DNA from: a virus
Strand: one strand, 5' to 3'
DNA: 64,000 nt
IMG/VR virus record: IMGVR_UViG_3300044838_000031
Coordinates: 1-64,000 of that record
Shown here in pieces: positions 52,413-60,929 of this stretch. Positions within the stretch are counted from its first letter, which is position 1. Every line of letters begins with the position of its first letter. The translations under genes were made by a program, and so were the position numbers. Below the pieces are notes generated by a model. That model was not told the origin of the DNA and made no database searches. It was given only the letters and a program-made list of their open reading frames with translations.

Positions 52413-53906
52413 CTACACATAAGCGGTCAAAAGCTCTGCGTACCAGGCGTTGTCGGACGGGTAGTAGGTGAGACGGACTTTGTCGACGGCGTTGTTGGCG
52501 GTGGATAGGGTGTGGGCGCCGCCAGCCCATTTCACGTTGGACGGCCAAGTGATAGTTCCGGCGGCACCCGAAGACGGTTGATGCCACAGTAATTCCAGCT
52601 TGCGTGCTCGAAGGACACCGCCCGGGTCTATAGCGGCGATGGTGCTGGCCCCGTTGTGCAGCACCCACTCCTGCACATCCCCGAATTGTGCGAAAATGCT
52701 CCCGCCAGTGAAAAAAGCGTTCGTGTTACTGCCGTAGACAGCCCACTGTGTACCACCATGAAATGCGGCGGCATCACCGAACGCCATGTTCCCCAACACC
52801 GCATCGCTGACGTAGCCGGAGAAGCCGAACAGGCTCCCTGGTGTGATCGCTGCACCCTGGAAAAGGGGACTGGCGAACACCATCACGCCGGTACCGGTGA
52901 GCTGGCAGTTGGGTAGGGAGCTGCCCATCACCAAGGTCTTGTGGCCGACACCGGAATTGTCCGCCTCCACCACGATGTCGTACTCGCCGTTTTGGATGCT
53001 GCTTGTGCCCGACGTGTTGCCGGGGTCCAGTGCGAGCACCCACCCGGAGTTGCTGACCCCGGCTGCGAAGTTCCCTCGCATCGCCAGCCTGCAACCGAAA
53101 AGCGCGGCGCCGTTTTGTAGGGTCACGCCGGACTGGTTGAAATTGGATTCGATGAGGAACTCGTACGTCGAGTAGTCGAACGAGCCGTTGTTGAAAACGA
53201 CCCCGGTGGTGTTGAGATATGAGGTGATGCCGGTGAAGTTATTCCGCTCACAACTGTAGGACCCATTGTTGTTAAAATAGAGGCCAATTGAGCCGGTCTT
53301 ATTGAAATTCTGCAAGCAGAGATCGCGTCCGAAAGAATTGTACAGCGAGCCCATCTGCAAACCGATGGCACCCGCGGCTGCTGCGCTGCCGTCGATGCTG
53401 AAACCCTCGAAACCGCACGGGCTGTCCGCAGCGGTGACGGCAACGGTATTAACAGCCGAGACGCACGGACCCGTGCCGGTGTAGTTGAGGATGGTGTTGC
53501 TCTTGCCGTCCCCGCGTAGGCGTCCAAGCTGGTTGAACGTCAGCGTGCTAGAGATCTTGTAATTACCGGATGGCGCATACACCCAGCCGCCGGTCGACGA
53601 GAGCGCGGCGATGGCAGCGGTGAACGCGGAAGTGCTGTCAGCTACCCCGGTTGGATCGGCACGATAAGCGGGGTCCAGGGCGTTGATCCAGGCGGGGCGT
53701 GCGTTGGTGTAGGCCACCGCCTCAACGGTCAGGCTTGATGTTGCCGGGATCTGAAAACTGAAGGCGGAGTTGACTTCTAGAGTCTGCAACGCCCTTGCTT
53801 TGGTGGATGCCGGCAGCACTTCGTTGTTTTGGGTGACCTCAGAAACGCCGCCGTAGGTTGGGGAGAGAATCCCCTGGACCTGATCGGGCAGATTGATGTG
53901 CGCCAT
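52413..53906 (-). CDS. Pectate-lyase-fold beta-helix protein
   Basis: 497 aa. The section DPTGVADSTSAFTAAIAALS, then GGWVYAPSGNYKISSTLTF (about 85-125) is the entry to a right-handed parallel beta helix as in pectate_lyase_3 proteins, with rungs of Asn/Gly/Ser repeats following (GLYFNNNGSYSCERNNFTGI, GVVFNNGSFDYSTYEFLIES). Such folds form trimeric tailspikes or decoration spikes. It lies among head-tail connector genes, far from the tail tip, so it may decorate the head. Confidence 0.65.
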   Translation of the reverse strand: MAHINLPDQVQGILSPTYGGVSEVTQNNEVLPASTKARALQTLEVNSAFSFQIPATSSLTVEAVAYTNARPAWINALDPAYRADPTGVADSTSAFTAAIAALSSTGGWVYAPSGNYKISSTLTFNQLGRLRGDGKSNTILNYTGTGPCVSAVNTVAVTAADSPCGFEGFSIDGSAAAAGAIGLQMGSLYNSFGRDLCLQNFNKTGSIGLYFNNNGSYSCERNNFTGITSYLNTTGVVFNNGSFDYSTYEFLIESNFNQSGVTLQNGAALFGCRLAMRGNFAAGVSNSGWVLALDPGNTSGTSSIQNGEYDIVVEADNSGVGHKTLVMGSSLPNCQLTGTGVMVFASPLFQGAAITPGSLFGFSGYVSDAVLGNMAFGDAAAFHGGTQWAVYGSNTNAFFTGGSIFAQFGDVQEWVLHNGASTIAAIDPGGVLRARKLELLWHQPSSGAAGTITWPSNVKWAGGAHTLSTANNAVDKVRLTYYPSDNAWYAELLTAYV

Positions 53907-54547
53907 CAGGACCAGTTGCCTAGAGCGACGGCGGTGTTGGTGCCGAACGGGGTGAACACAATGTAAGAGTTCGATAGCATTGTTTGCACGCCGCCCGGCG
54001 CGACGGAGAGTTGGACCTGCGGAATCAAGGTTCCGCCCGCGTTGATACGGACAACGCCGGTCAACGAAATCGACACGTTCTCTGTCACCGACGTCGACGC
54101 CGCGGTCACCACGAACGCCGTCCCCAGCGTGGTGGTGTATCCGGCGGATGCTGCGCCGACCGCGTTAGATGTGTTCGAAATCGCCTGAGCGACAAGCTGA
54201 CCGGATGTGAGGCTGGCTGTCCCCCCGAACAGCACAGCCCAGGTGTGGCTGGTGGTGCCGGTATTGGTGATCAGATAGTTCGCTTCGAAAAGCCAACTAC
54301 TGGACGCGGGCAGGGTGATAGCGCCGTTAGGGGTGGCGTTAAATGCTTTCTGCACTGCGGTCCCGTTTGTGAGCGTGTAGTTCGATGAGAGAGCGCAGAG
54401 CAGCATTTCTTGGATCGGCCACACATTGCCTGCACTATCCACCCGGGTCAGTCGCGGCAGGGTGGCGTTAGCCATGTAGATGCCGTCTTTACCCGACGCG
54501 GGCGTGGACGGCTGCGCAACCTCATTGAGGATCAGTTCGCCTGCCAT
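53906..54547 (-). CDS. Beta-rich structural protein related to tail-fibre C-terminus
   Basis: 213 aa. It begins like a phage decoration module (LILNEVAQPSTPASGKDGIY) and its body resembles the last 180 residues of the 30961-32262 fibre protein (SNYTLTNGTAVQKAFNATPN against TAYTLALSQTAAQKMFNTST), with the same GNWS ending. It therefore shares a domain across the head and tail modules. Confidence 0.6.
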   Translation of the reverse strand: MAGELILNEVAQPSTPASGKDGIYMANATLPRLTRVDSAGNVWPIQEMLLCALSSNYTLTNGTAVQKAFNATPNGAITLPASSSWLFEANYLITNTGTTSHTWAVLFGGTASLTSGQLVAQAISNTSNAVGAASAGYTTTLGTAFVVTAASTSVTENVSISLTGVVRINAGGTLIPQVQLSVAPGGVQTMLSNSYIVFTPFGTNTAVALGNWS

Positions 54548-54560
54548 GTATTTTCCCTTA

Positions 54561-55346
54561 TCAGTACCAGTAGGTGGCCAGCAGCACGCCCGCTAGCGGT
54601 GCTGTGACGAACGTTATTGTTGCGCCGGCGATGGTGTATTCCACACCGCCTGCGGTTTGCTCTAATCCGTTGTAGGCCAACACTTCTGTGCCCGATACGG
54701 GGGTGTGCGATAACAGGAATGTGAGGTTCGAGCCGTTGACACTGCCGGAGGGTGTTTCCCTGCCAAATGTTGCGTCGGCAAGCGCAGAGCCGGTGCTTTT
54801 CACCATGCCCGCGCCCGGTACAGCCGCCACACCGAGCAGGACTTGCGCGGCCGCCTCGTTTACCGCCCCCAGCAGCTCCACCCCAAACGCGGTGATCCCC
54901 GCCGGCAAGCTAAATGTGGGGACGACACCGCCGTAGGCGTACCGGGTTAACGACGGACCCGTCAAACTCACCGGGGTTGCGGTGGTAGGCGCAGGGAACG
55001 AGAAATTTTCGATCTGGTAGCCCAAAGACACCTGCGTGAAGTTGACGTCATACCACAGTTGCGTGATACCGGCGGCCGCCAACGCCGGACCCAGCACGGT
55101 GGGATCGTTGGCCAGCAAAGCCCCGGTCACCACCCCGTTGACGGAGACGAATGGCTGCGGGGGAAACGCCAGCGCAGTATCCGCCCCAATCCCGCCGCCG
55201 GTATCCAAATTACTGATCAGCGCGGTGAAACCGGCCGGCAACCTGGGGGTGCATACCACAGTGGCGTTGAACGGCAGCTCCGACCCGTTCACGGCGGTGG
55301 TGCCGAGAAACCCGCTGACGGGGAAAAATGTCAGCTCAGCTGCCAT
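54561..55346 (-). CDS. Beta-rich structural protein with shared C-terminal tip
   Basis: 261 aa. Beta-sandwich body (LTFFPVSGFLGTTAVNGSEL, TATPVSLTGPSLTRYAYGGV) and a C-terminal 65-residue module (SGSVNGSNLTFLLSHTPVSG) also found at the end of the 32271 fibre and in the 33793 protein. It may be a head decoration or fibre subunit. Confidence 0.6.
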   Translation of the reverse strand: MAAELTFFPVSGFLGTTAVNGSELPFNATVVCTPRLPAGFTALISNLDTGGGIGADTALAFPPQPFVSVNGVVTGALLANDPTVLGPALAAAGITQLWYDVNFTQVSLGYQIENFSFPAPTTATPVSLTGPSLTRYAYGGVVPTFSLPAGITAFGVELLGAVNEAAAQVLLGVAAVPGAGMVKSTGSALADATFGRETPSGSVNGSNLTFLLSHTPVSGTEVLAYNGLEQTAGGVEYTIAGATITFVTAPLAGVLLATYWY

Positions 55347-55399
55347 CCGCTATTCCCCAATCACTATGTAGTTTTAGACAGACCAGTCGTCGGCGAAGG

Positions 55400-55639
55400 C
55401 TAGTCGTCGGCTAGCCGGCCGCCTTCGCCGCGAAGCCACGGATACGTGAAACGGCCCGCCGACGGCAAATCAGCACCGACGCCCGCGTCGTCACCGTCAT
55501 CGTCGGGCAGTTGCGTGCTGAAACCCTCCGCGACCTGCGCCTCATGATCACTGGCAAGATCACCCGCAGTTGGATCACCGAAACCGTAGCTGCCGCCGGT
55601 GTAGCTGCCGTCGCGGCCCACGTCGAACGGGGAGCTCAT
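55400..55639 (-). CDS. Small acidic paralogue A
   Basis: 79 aa. Starts MSSPFDVGRDGSYTGGSYGF and shares the pattern SSPF..GRD........GDL.S..EAQ.AEGFS with the 55636 gene. The C-terminus is unique (DDDGDDAGVGADLPSAGRFT). Overlaps the next gene by ATGA. Possibly a small capsid accessory. Confidence 0.5.
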   Translation of the reverse strand: MSSPFDVGRDGSYTGGSYGFGDPTAGDLASDHEAQVAEGFSTQLPDDDGDDAGVGADLPSAGRFTYPWLRGEGGRLADD

Positions 55640-55815
55640 GGCTTGTGCTCCGGGTCGCGGTAGTCCTTCTCGGACAGGTTGTCGCGCGTCCAGGAGAATC
55701 CCTCAGCGGCCTGCGCCTCAACCCCGCTGTTGAGGTCGCCCGGGACTGGGACGCCGAACATGTCACTGGAAGGGCCGGCGCTGGAATCGCGGCCCGCATT
55801 GAATGGTGAACTCAT
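55636..55815 (-). CDS. Small acidic paralogue B
   Basis: 59 aa from the second ATG (55815), which has AGGAG at better spacing. Begins MSSPFNAGRDSSAGPSSDMF and carries EAQAAEGFSWTRDN; tandem duplicate of paralogue A. Confidence 0.5.
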   Translation of the reverse strand: MSSPFNAGRDSSAGPSSDMFGVPVPGDLNSGVEAQAAEGFSWTRDNLSEKDYRDPEHKP

Positions 55816-55827
55816 CATGTGCTCCTT

Positions 55828-55974
55828 CTAGACGGGATACGGTGCGGGACTATCGGTCAGGCTGTAAAACGGGTCATGCACCTGATCGAAATTGATCTGT
55901 CGATCGACGGGCCCCCCGCGTTCGGTCGTGTAGGTTTCCTCGCCGAGATCATCGTGCGTGAACGGAACAGTCAT
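55828..55974 (-). CDS. Small acidic protein
   Basis: 48 aa, AAGGAAG upstream. MTVPFTHDDLGEETYTTERG and a hydrophobic/acidic end (DQVHDPFYSLTDSPAPYPV). The same short, acidic composition as the two paralogues, but no clear match. Function unknown. Confidence 0.45.
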   Translation of the reverse strand: MTVPFTHDDLGEETYTTERGGPVDRQINFDQVHDPFYSLTDSPAPYPV

Positions 55975-55984
55975 GGTCTTCCTT

Positions 55985-56314
55985 TCAGAACCAGGGGCTG
56001 GCGGGCGTGGTCAACCCGGTCACCATCCGCGCGGCATCCGAGCAGCTCGAGCACGGCGCGGCGTCAGTGACGCCGAACGCGCCACACCCAGAACACTTCT
56101 GCCCTAAATCCATGATGTAGCGGTCAGGTTTCGGCGGCGCAGCATTCGGAGGGTCACTGCTCAGCGGGTTATCGTCGCTGTCACCCACCTTCCATGGCAA
56201 CCCCGCATCCGGCGGCGCCGGCGCAGCCCCGGTATACAGCTCCGTGTAGTAGCCGCCGGTCAGGGTTTTCTTGTAGCCTGGCATCGCCTTCGCCGCGTTC
56301 TCGCCGTTACTCAT
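55985..56314 (-). CDS. Zinc-ribbon-containing protein
   Basis: 109 aa. Its C-terminal CSGCGAFGVTDAAPCSSCSD is a two-knuckle zinc site. The N-terminal part is flexible and Pro/Gly-rich. Coupled by ATGA to the glycosyltransferase. Possibly a structural adaptor. Confidence 0.55.
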   Translation of the reverse strand: MSNGENAAKAMPGYKKTLTGGYYTELYTGAAPAPPDAGLPWKVGDSDDNPLSSDPPNAAPPKPDRYIMDLGQKCSGCGAFGVTDAAPCSSCSDAARMVTGLTTPASPWF

Positions 56315-57333
56315 AGAATGCTTTCGTATGCAATGGCCCAGTCTTTCCAGCCGGTTTGGATCGTGTGCTGCGACGCCACTTCTTTAGCCTTGCAACCCAT
56401 TTCGGTTCGCATGGCCTCATCGTTGACCAACTCGCGCAGCCGTTGCGCCCACTGCTCAGGGCGTCGCACCAGACAGCCGGTTACCCCATCAACAATATAA
56501 TCAGCGTATGGGGTGACATCGCTTGCGACGCAAGGGATTCCGAGCGCACCGTACTCCATCACCTTAATGGCCGATTTGGCGTCGGTGAATATGCCGGGCC
56601 GCAAAGGTGCGATACCGATATCGAAGTCGATCAGCTTGTAGTAGTCGGCGGTGCGTTTCTCCCATGGGGTTACACGGGCCTCACAACGCATGATTCGGCG
56701 CATATCGGTACCGATAAGATGCGCCTCCACGGTTTTCGGGAACCAGGCCAGTACCCGCCGCAACCCGTACGCGCACTCTTGCATGTCCGCGAAATGGCTC
56801 GGACCACCCGTCCACCCGATAACCAGCTTGTCGCGGCGGGGACGCTCGAGCGCGAGCAAGGATTCGTCGATACGGTTCTTCAACACAACCACATTCGGAT
56901 TCAACCGCCGCATCCGCTCAGCCAACGGTTCCACCGAACAGGTCACCAAATCCGCTGTCCGAATACAGAACTCGAAGGAATCCCGCGAGTTCGCCGCATT
57001 GTAGTCCATATGCGCCGGGTTCGAATGCTCTATCTCAAAAGGGTCATCATCCAACTCATAAACCCGGCGGCACGTCATCGCCATACGACGCCACCACCGA
57101 TGCACATCCGGCGCCTCCCGATGATGCACCGTCCCCGCCATATGGGCCACAACAACATCCGCCCCCCCCGCGGAGACATTCGTCAACGCCGGCTCACAAC
57201 TCGTGACGTGCCCGTGCCGGCCCAACTCCTCGAGCGGCATCCGAATGCGATACCAGCCGCCGCCCTCTGGAATGTTCCAGAGGCCCTTAACTTTCAGGGT
57301 TCGCGTCCTTCCAACCCGGCGCGTCCTCATCAT
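56311..57333 (-). CDS. Glycosyltransferase of GT-B (GT4-like) type
   Basis: 340 aa. C-terminal GT-B motif: FDIGIAPLRPGIFTDAKSAI, then KVMEYGALGIPCVASDVTPY, the nucleotide-sugar binding region of GT4 enzymes. The N-terminal half has KLVIGWTGGPSHFADMQECA. Some mycobacteriophages carry glycosyltransferases beside structural genes that modify capsid or tail proteins. Its place between the head-module small genes and HNH fits such a role. The start at 57333 overlaps the next gene by 47 bp and a later start cannot be excluded. Confidence 0.75.
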   Translation of the reverse strand: MMRTRRVGRTRTLKVKGLWNIPEGGGWYRIRMPLEELGRHGHVTSCEPALTNVSAGGADVVVAHMAGTVHHREAPDVHRWWRRMAMTCRRVYELDDDPFEIEHSNPAHMDYNAANSRDSFEFCIRTADLVTCSVEPLAERMRRLNPNVVVLKNRIDESLLALERPRRDKLVIGWTGGPSHFADMQECAYGLRRVLAWFPKTVEAHLIGTDMRRIMRCEARVTPWEKRTADYYKLIDFDIGIAPLRPGIFTDAKSAIKVMEYGALGIPCVASDVTPYADYIVDGVTGCLVRRPEQWAQRLRELVNDEAMRTEMGCKAKEVASQHTIQTGWKDWAIAYESIL

Positions 57334-57565
57334 GCCAGTCAGGATCTTTCTTCGGGCGCCCGCGCCGCGGTTTCACCACCGCCGCCTCCACCTTCTCATC
57401 GACGACCGCATGCTCCTCAACATCTTTGACCAGTTCAGCAAGACCGCTTTTGATGTAGCGGGCAGCGTTAGCATCGTCGACATCGACGACCTGGCCGACC
57501 TCCACACCACCCTCAATATGGTGGAAAGTCCCAGTCACAGGTTGACGAAGCTTGATGAGGGTCAT
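57287..57565 (-). CDS. Small acidic protein with AT-hook-like motif
   Basis: 92 aa from ATG 57565, preceded by AAGAAAGG (GTG 57571 is also open). A beta-rich start (RQPVTGTFHHIEGGVEVGQV), acidic centre (EHAVVDEKVEAAVVK), and RRGRPKKD near the end, an AT-hook-like patch. Comparable head-accessory genes follow the capsid in some phages. Confidence 0.5.
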   Translation of the reverse strand: MTLIKLRQPVTGTFHHIEGGVEVGQVVDVDDANAARYIKSGLAELVKDVEEHAVVDEKVEAAVVKPRRGRPKKDPDWHDEDAPGWKDANPES

Positions 57566-57567
57566 GA

Positions 57568-58506
57568 TCACCTTTCTTTCTGGGACTGCAGATATCGAAC
57601 CAACCCCAGCGCCCGTTCCTGCGAATCCAACAGCAAACCAAGAGCCCTATTGCAATTCCCGCACAGCAGCCCACGCACCGCGCCAGTCGCATGGTCGTGG
57701 TCGACATGTGGAACCTTGTCACCGAACTCGTCGCCGCAGCCAGCACACCTACCGCCTTGCGCTTCAAACAGCCGGTCGTAGTCCTCCGGGGTAAACCCGT
57801 TGTAGAGACGTCTCCTCTGACGATTCCGCGCCAGAACCTTGACCTTCTCCGAATTGTTTGCAGCCCATATCTTTGTCTTCTCGATCACGATCTCGCGGTT
57901 CCGCACGTAGTAATCCCGATGACTATCTTTTTGACACGATTTGCAACGAGACTGAAAACCGCTCTTGTTCGCTCGGTGGTGACTGAACTGCCCGATGGGC
58001 TTGATAACTTCACAGACAGTGCAGCGCTTCTCACGAATGGTCGGATCGGGATCATAGCTAAGAGCACGTCCATGTTCGCGATGGCATGACTTGCACCACG
58101 CCGCAAGACCACTCTTATCCAGCCTATTTGGACTGAACTGATCGGCAGTCTTAACGAGTTTGCATCTGGTGCAACACTTCTCGGAAACCGACACATCGTA
58201 GCTCAACCCAGATCGATACTCGCTGACGCAGGCTTTACACTGACCCGATAACCCGTCAGTAGCTAGTCTGTTTCGCTTAAACTGATCAGCGGGCTTAGTC
58301 AACTTACATGCGCTGCAACGCTTTTCGTCAGGAACATCGATAACGCTGCGCTGCCGGTTTCGTTCGCAGCGAGCGCGCTGCGCGGCCCTGTCGCACTCTC
58401 GACATATGCGCGCCAAGCCGTCTTCCCTGGACCGGCACCAGTTGAACTGGTCCACAGACTTCGTCTGCTTACATTTACCGCAACGCTTCAGCGTAGTATC
58501 AGTCAC
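57568..58506 (-). CDS. Endonuclease VII-like nuclease with four zinc repeats
   Basis: 312 aa from GTG 58506, fixed by AGGAGG 6 nt upstream. Four ~45-residue repeats (CGKCKQTKSVDQF, CSACKLTKPADQF, CTRCKLVKTADQF, CTVCEVIKPIGQF), each with a CxxCK..K..DQF and a GL..CK.C half. The C-terminal ~90 residues match recombination endonuclease VII: CAGCGDEFG, VDHDHATGAVRGLLCGNCN. Inserted between the capsid and the 57287 gene, it is probably mobile. Confidence 0.8.
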   Translation of the reverse strand: MTDTTLKRCGKCKQTKSVDQFNWCRSREDGLARICRECDRAAQRARCERNRQRSVIDVPDEKRCSACKLTKPADQFKRNRLATDGLSGQCKACVSEYRSGLSYDVSVSEKCCTRCKLVKTADQFSPNRLDKSGLAAWCKSCHREHGRALSYDPDPTIREKRCTVCEVIKPIGQFSHHRANKSGFQSRCKSCQKDSHRDYYVRNREIVIEKTKIWAANNSEKVKVLARNRQRRRLYNGFTPEDYDRLFEAQGGRCAGCGDEFGDKVPHVDHDHATGAVRGLLCGNCNRALGLLLDSQERALGLVRYLQSQKER

Positions 58507-58535
58507 GTCGAACCTCCTACATAGGTTTGGCCACA

Positions 58536-58568
58536 CCCGGGCCTGCTTGCGGCAGGCGCCGGGCTTTT
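58536..58568 (+). terminator. GC-rich hairpin with TTTT on the plus strand
   Basis: CCCGGGCCTGC (58536-58546) pairs with GCAGGC-GCCGGG (58552-58563, one bulge), followed by CTTTT. As at 673, 1837 and 12752, the T-run is on the strand opposite to the genes. On the minus strand it lies upstream of the endonuclease start. Confidence 0.5.
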
Positions 58569-58686
58569 GATGCCTTCAGCTTACATGATACTCCACTTAG
58601 TAGCAGAACATGATCTTGGGTCCGAGACTAGCAAACTACAACCCTTGGTCACATTTGTTTACTGGATAGACTGCGAACACGCCGAA

Positions 58687-59988
58687 TTATGTTGCAGGCG
58701 TTGCATATAGCTTGATTGCGTTGGTGTCCACGAGTACGCCATCAGTCCGCATCAGTGCCCTGAAGGCAATGGCATCTGAGCCGAATAAGTATTCGTCCGA
58801 TCTTTCGAATCTCAATGGGCTAACATCTCGGATATAATAGGCGCTGAAATCTCCGAAGGCGATGACGCCGTTCACGCTGACACCGAATGTTGGGAACGCC
58901 GGATTGGCGTACACCGGTTTGCCCATGATGGTGTCGGGGACTCCAGCTTGTAGTGATGGTTCCCAGATGAACCGTCCTAGGGTGTCTGTGACTTGGCGTA
59001 GCACTTTGATGGTGGAGTCGTTCATCATCCATGCGGCTCGCGGACGGTACTGCGGGATGATGCTGTGATACAGCGACACAATGACGCCGAAGCCGCCGCC
59101 TGCCCCGGTGGGGAGTCCGGCGGTGCCGCCTTGCCCGGCGGTACCGGTGAATGCGGTGGTCGCCGTACTGAAGAGCCCGAGTGGTTGGGTGGTGCCGGTA
59201 CCGGACACGTAGGCAGCGTTGGATGCGATGCCGATGTTACGGCCGGATGATTGCGCCAAATATCCGATCAGGTCGAATCCGACGTCGGTGGCCAGTTCTT
59301 TGGACACCTGGATCAGCTTGCCGAGCTTGTGGGCATTCAGCGTGACACTCGACAGGGTTGGGTCGCCCGTCGGTAGCGCCGCAGCTTCAGCCACCCACGC
59401 CGCAGCACCTTCAGCGGTTGCCCGAGGCACCATAATCGATTCACCGGTTTGGGTGGAGATGACGGTGGCGCCGGCCTGCCGAATCGAGCTGGTGTCGACC
59501 AGATAGGTGTAAAGCTGGTGGATGAAGCTGGTGGGCATCGGAACACCCGCCACCGCCAGGGCCCGCGACTCGTAGGCTCCCGGGTTGGTGATCATCCTGC
59601 GCTCGAACGTTGATGGCCACACGAAGTCCAGGCCCTCGCCCTTCGCCTTGTGGACGAGCTTGCGGAATTCCTCGGTCTCCTGCTCATACGACATGGCCGG
59701 GGAGGCGCCCGCAGCGGCGCCGGGGTCGATACCGGGTGCCGCTGGCTGTCCCAAGATCGCCGACGTGGTTTCCTTAAACGCTGCCGCGCGCTCTTCGCCA
59801 GACTTAATGGTCTGCACCGTTGTATCGATGCGGACGCATTCCGCATCCCACTCATCGAATTGACGCTTTTCCTCGCCCGTCATATCGCGCTTCTCTTCGA
59901 ACGCTAACGCGGTGACAGCTTTGGCATGCTCCCAGCAGGACGCACGCTGTTCCATCATCCTGTCCAGAAGTGCTGCTTGTTCGCTCAT
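58687..59988 (-). CDS. Major capsid protein, HK97 fold
   Basis: 433 aa from ATG 59988, with AAGGAG upstream. The N-terminal ~110 residues form a charged helical delta domain (MTGEEKRQFDEWDAECVRID) that is cut in maturation. The rest matches HK97-type capsids: TSFIHQLYTYLVDTSSIRQA, then SVTLNAHKLGKLIQVSKELA, and PLGLFSTATTAFTGTAGQGG. Length and the preceding protease support the call. Confidence 0.95.
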   Translation of the reverse strand: MSEQAALLDRMMEQRASCWEHAKAVTALAFEEKRDMTGEEKRQFDEWDAECVRIDTTVQTIKSGEERAAAFKETTSAILGQPAAPGIDPGAAAGASPAMSYEQETEEFRKLVHKAKGEGLDFVWPSTFERRMITNPGAYESRALAVAGVPMPTSFIHQLYTYLVDTSSIRQAGATVISTQTGESIMVPRATAEGAAAWVAEAAALPTGDPTLSSVTLNAHKLGKLIQVSKELATDVGFDLIGYLAQSSGRNIGIASNAAYVSGTGTTQPLGLFSTATTAFTGTAGQGGTAGLPTGAGGGFGVIVSLYHSIIPQYRPRAAWMMNDSTIKVLRQVTDTLGRFIWEPSLQAGVPDTIMGKPVYANPAFPTFGVSVNGVIAFGDFSAYYIRDVSPLRFERSDEYLFGSDAIAFRALMRTDGVLVDTNAIKLYATPAT

Positions 59989-60929
59989 GGCCGAACTCCT
60001 TCTTTCAGTGTTTCTTCGGCCATTGGCCGTGGGTGAACATTTATGGGGCATGCAAGTTCGAGGACGCGGAGTCTGGCAAGCGCCGTAGCCACCGGAATGC
60101 CGTCCGGTTCAACATCCAGCTCGAGCTGCTGACCCGCCTCGGCCGGTTCGGCCGGGGGCGCATCAGGTGGCCCGGCGGGCGGCATATCGGGGGGAACCAG
60201 CGGTGCCGCGTCGGTGCGCACAAAAAATCGGCGTAGCTCATATTGAGCGGCCGCCGCGGCAACATCGTCCTCTGGGACATCCAGAAAGGCCGCCAAGCTT
60301 CGCAGCGCGACATTGGCGTTCGGGTAGGCAGCAAGCGCGCTCACCGGGGCGACATCAACGAGCGTGCCCCGGACCAGGGTGCGCTGTGTCACGCCGTCCG
60401 TGTAGACCCAGTCGTCGCCGCCTTGGTCTGGCAGCCCGAAAGTGAAGCTAGAAGCCGCGATGTCGCGGCGCTCCACCCCTTCAAGCACATCCTCACGGGA
60501 GCGCGGCACGTCCACCGTGTAATCCAGCCCGCGGCCATCTAATCGGAGTTGCAGGGTGCCGGATTGGCTGCTGCCAAGCAGGAACTCGTCTTTGTGGTTG
60601 TAGCGGCAGACGACGCCGTTGTCGCTGGGCCCGGGCCAATGAGCGGCGGCGTCGTGGTCAAAGAAGCCGGGCAGCACCCGCTCGGTGAATGGGCCTTGCC
60701 TGCCGGGGATGAGCCGCGACGGGCTGTTGAACACTGCCGCAAGGCCACCAATTAGCCTGCGGGGGGTTCCGTCTTCGCCTGCGGCGCTGCGCAACTCGAC
60801 GGTGAGGTAGGTGATGCGCCGCTCAGTGTTATCGGAGGGCTTCGGGTCGGCCCGTGTTTTGCCCACGGCTATGTACATCCCATGCTCCTGATCCCATTCC
60901 AATGGGGGGCGGTCATCAACCATGTTCAT
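59985..60929 (-). CDS. HK97-type prohead protease (possible scaffold tail)
   Basis: 314 aa. HK97-family serine protease: His112 in CRYNHKDEFLLGS and Ser161 in DIAASSFTFGL, with SRLIPGRQGPFTERVLPGFF before. It cuts the capsid delta domain. After about residue 235 a Pro/Ala-rich linker leads to a C-terminal stretch (EAGQQLELDVEPDGIPVATA) that may act as a scaffold. Coupled by ATGA to portal and capsid; AAAGGA precedes the ATG. Confidence 0.9.
   Translation of the reverse strand: MNMVDDRPPLEWDQEHGMYIAVGKTRADPKPSDNTERRITYLTVELRSAAGEDGTPRRLIGGLAAVFNSPSRLIPGRQGPFTERVLPGFFDHDAAAHWPGPSDNGVVCRYNHKDEFLLGSSQSGTLQLRLDGRGLDYTVDVPRSREDVLEGVERRDIAASSFTFGLPDQGGDDWVYTDGVTQRTLVRGTLVDVAPVSALAAYPNANVALRSLAAFLDVPEDDVAAAAAQYELRRFFVRTDAAPLVPPDMPPAGPPDAPPAEPAEAGQQLELDVEPDGIPVATALARLRVLELACPINVHPRPMAEETLKEGVRP

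Noticed and set aside
56356-57429. Rightward 357-aa frame
   Set aside because: Antisense shadow of the glycosyltransferase gene, with no ribosome binding site and biased composition.
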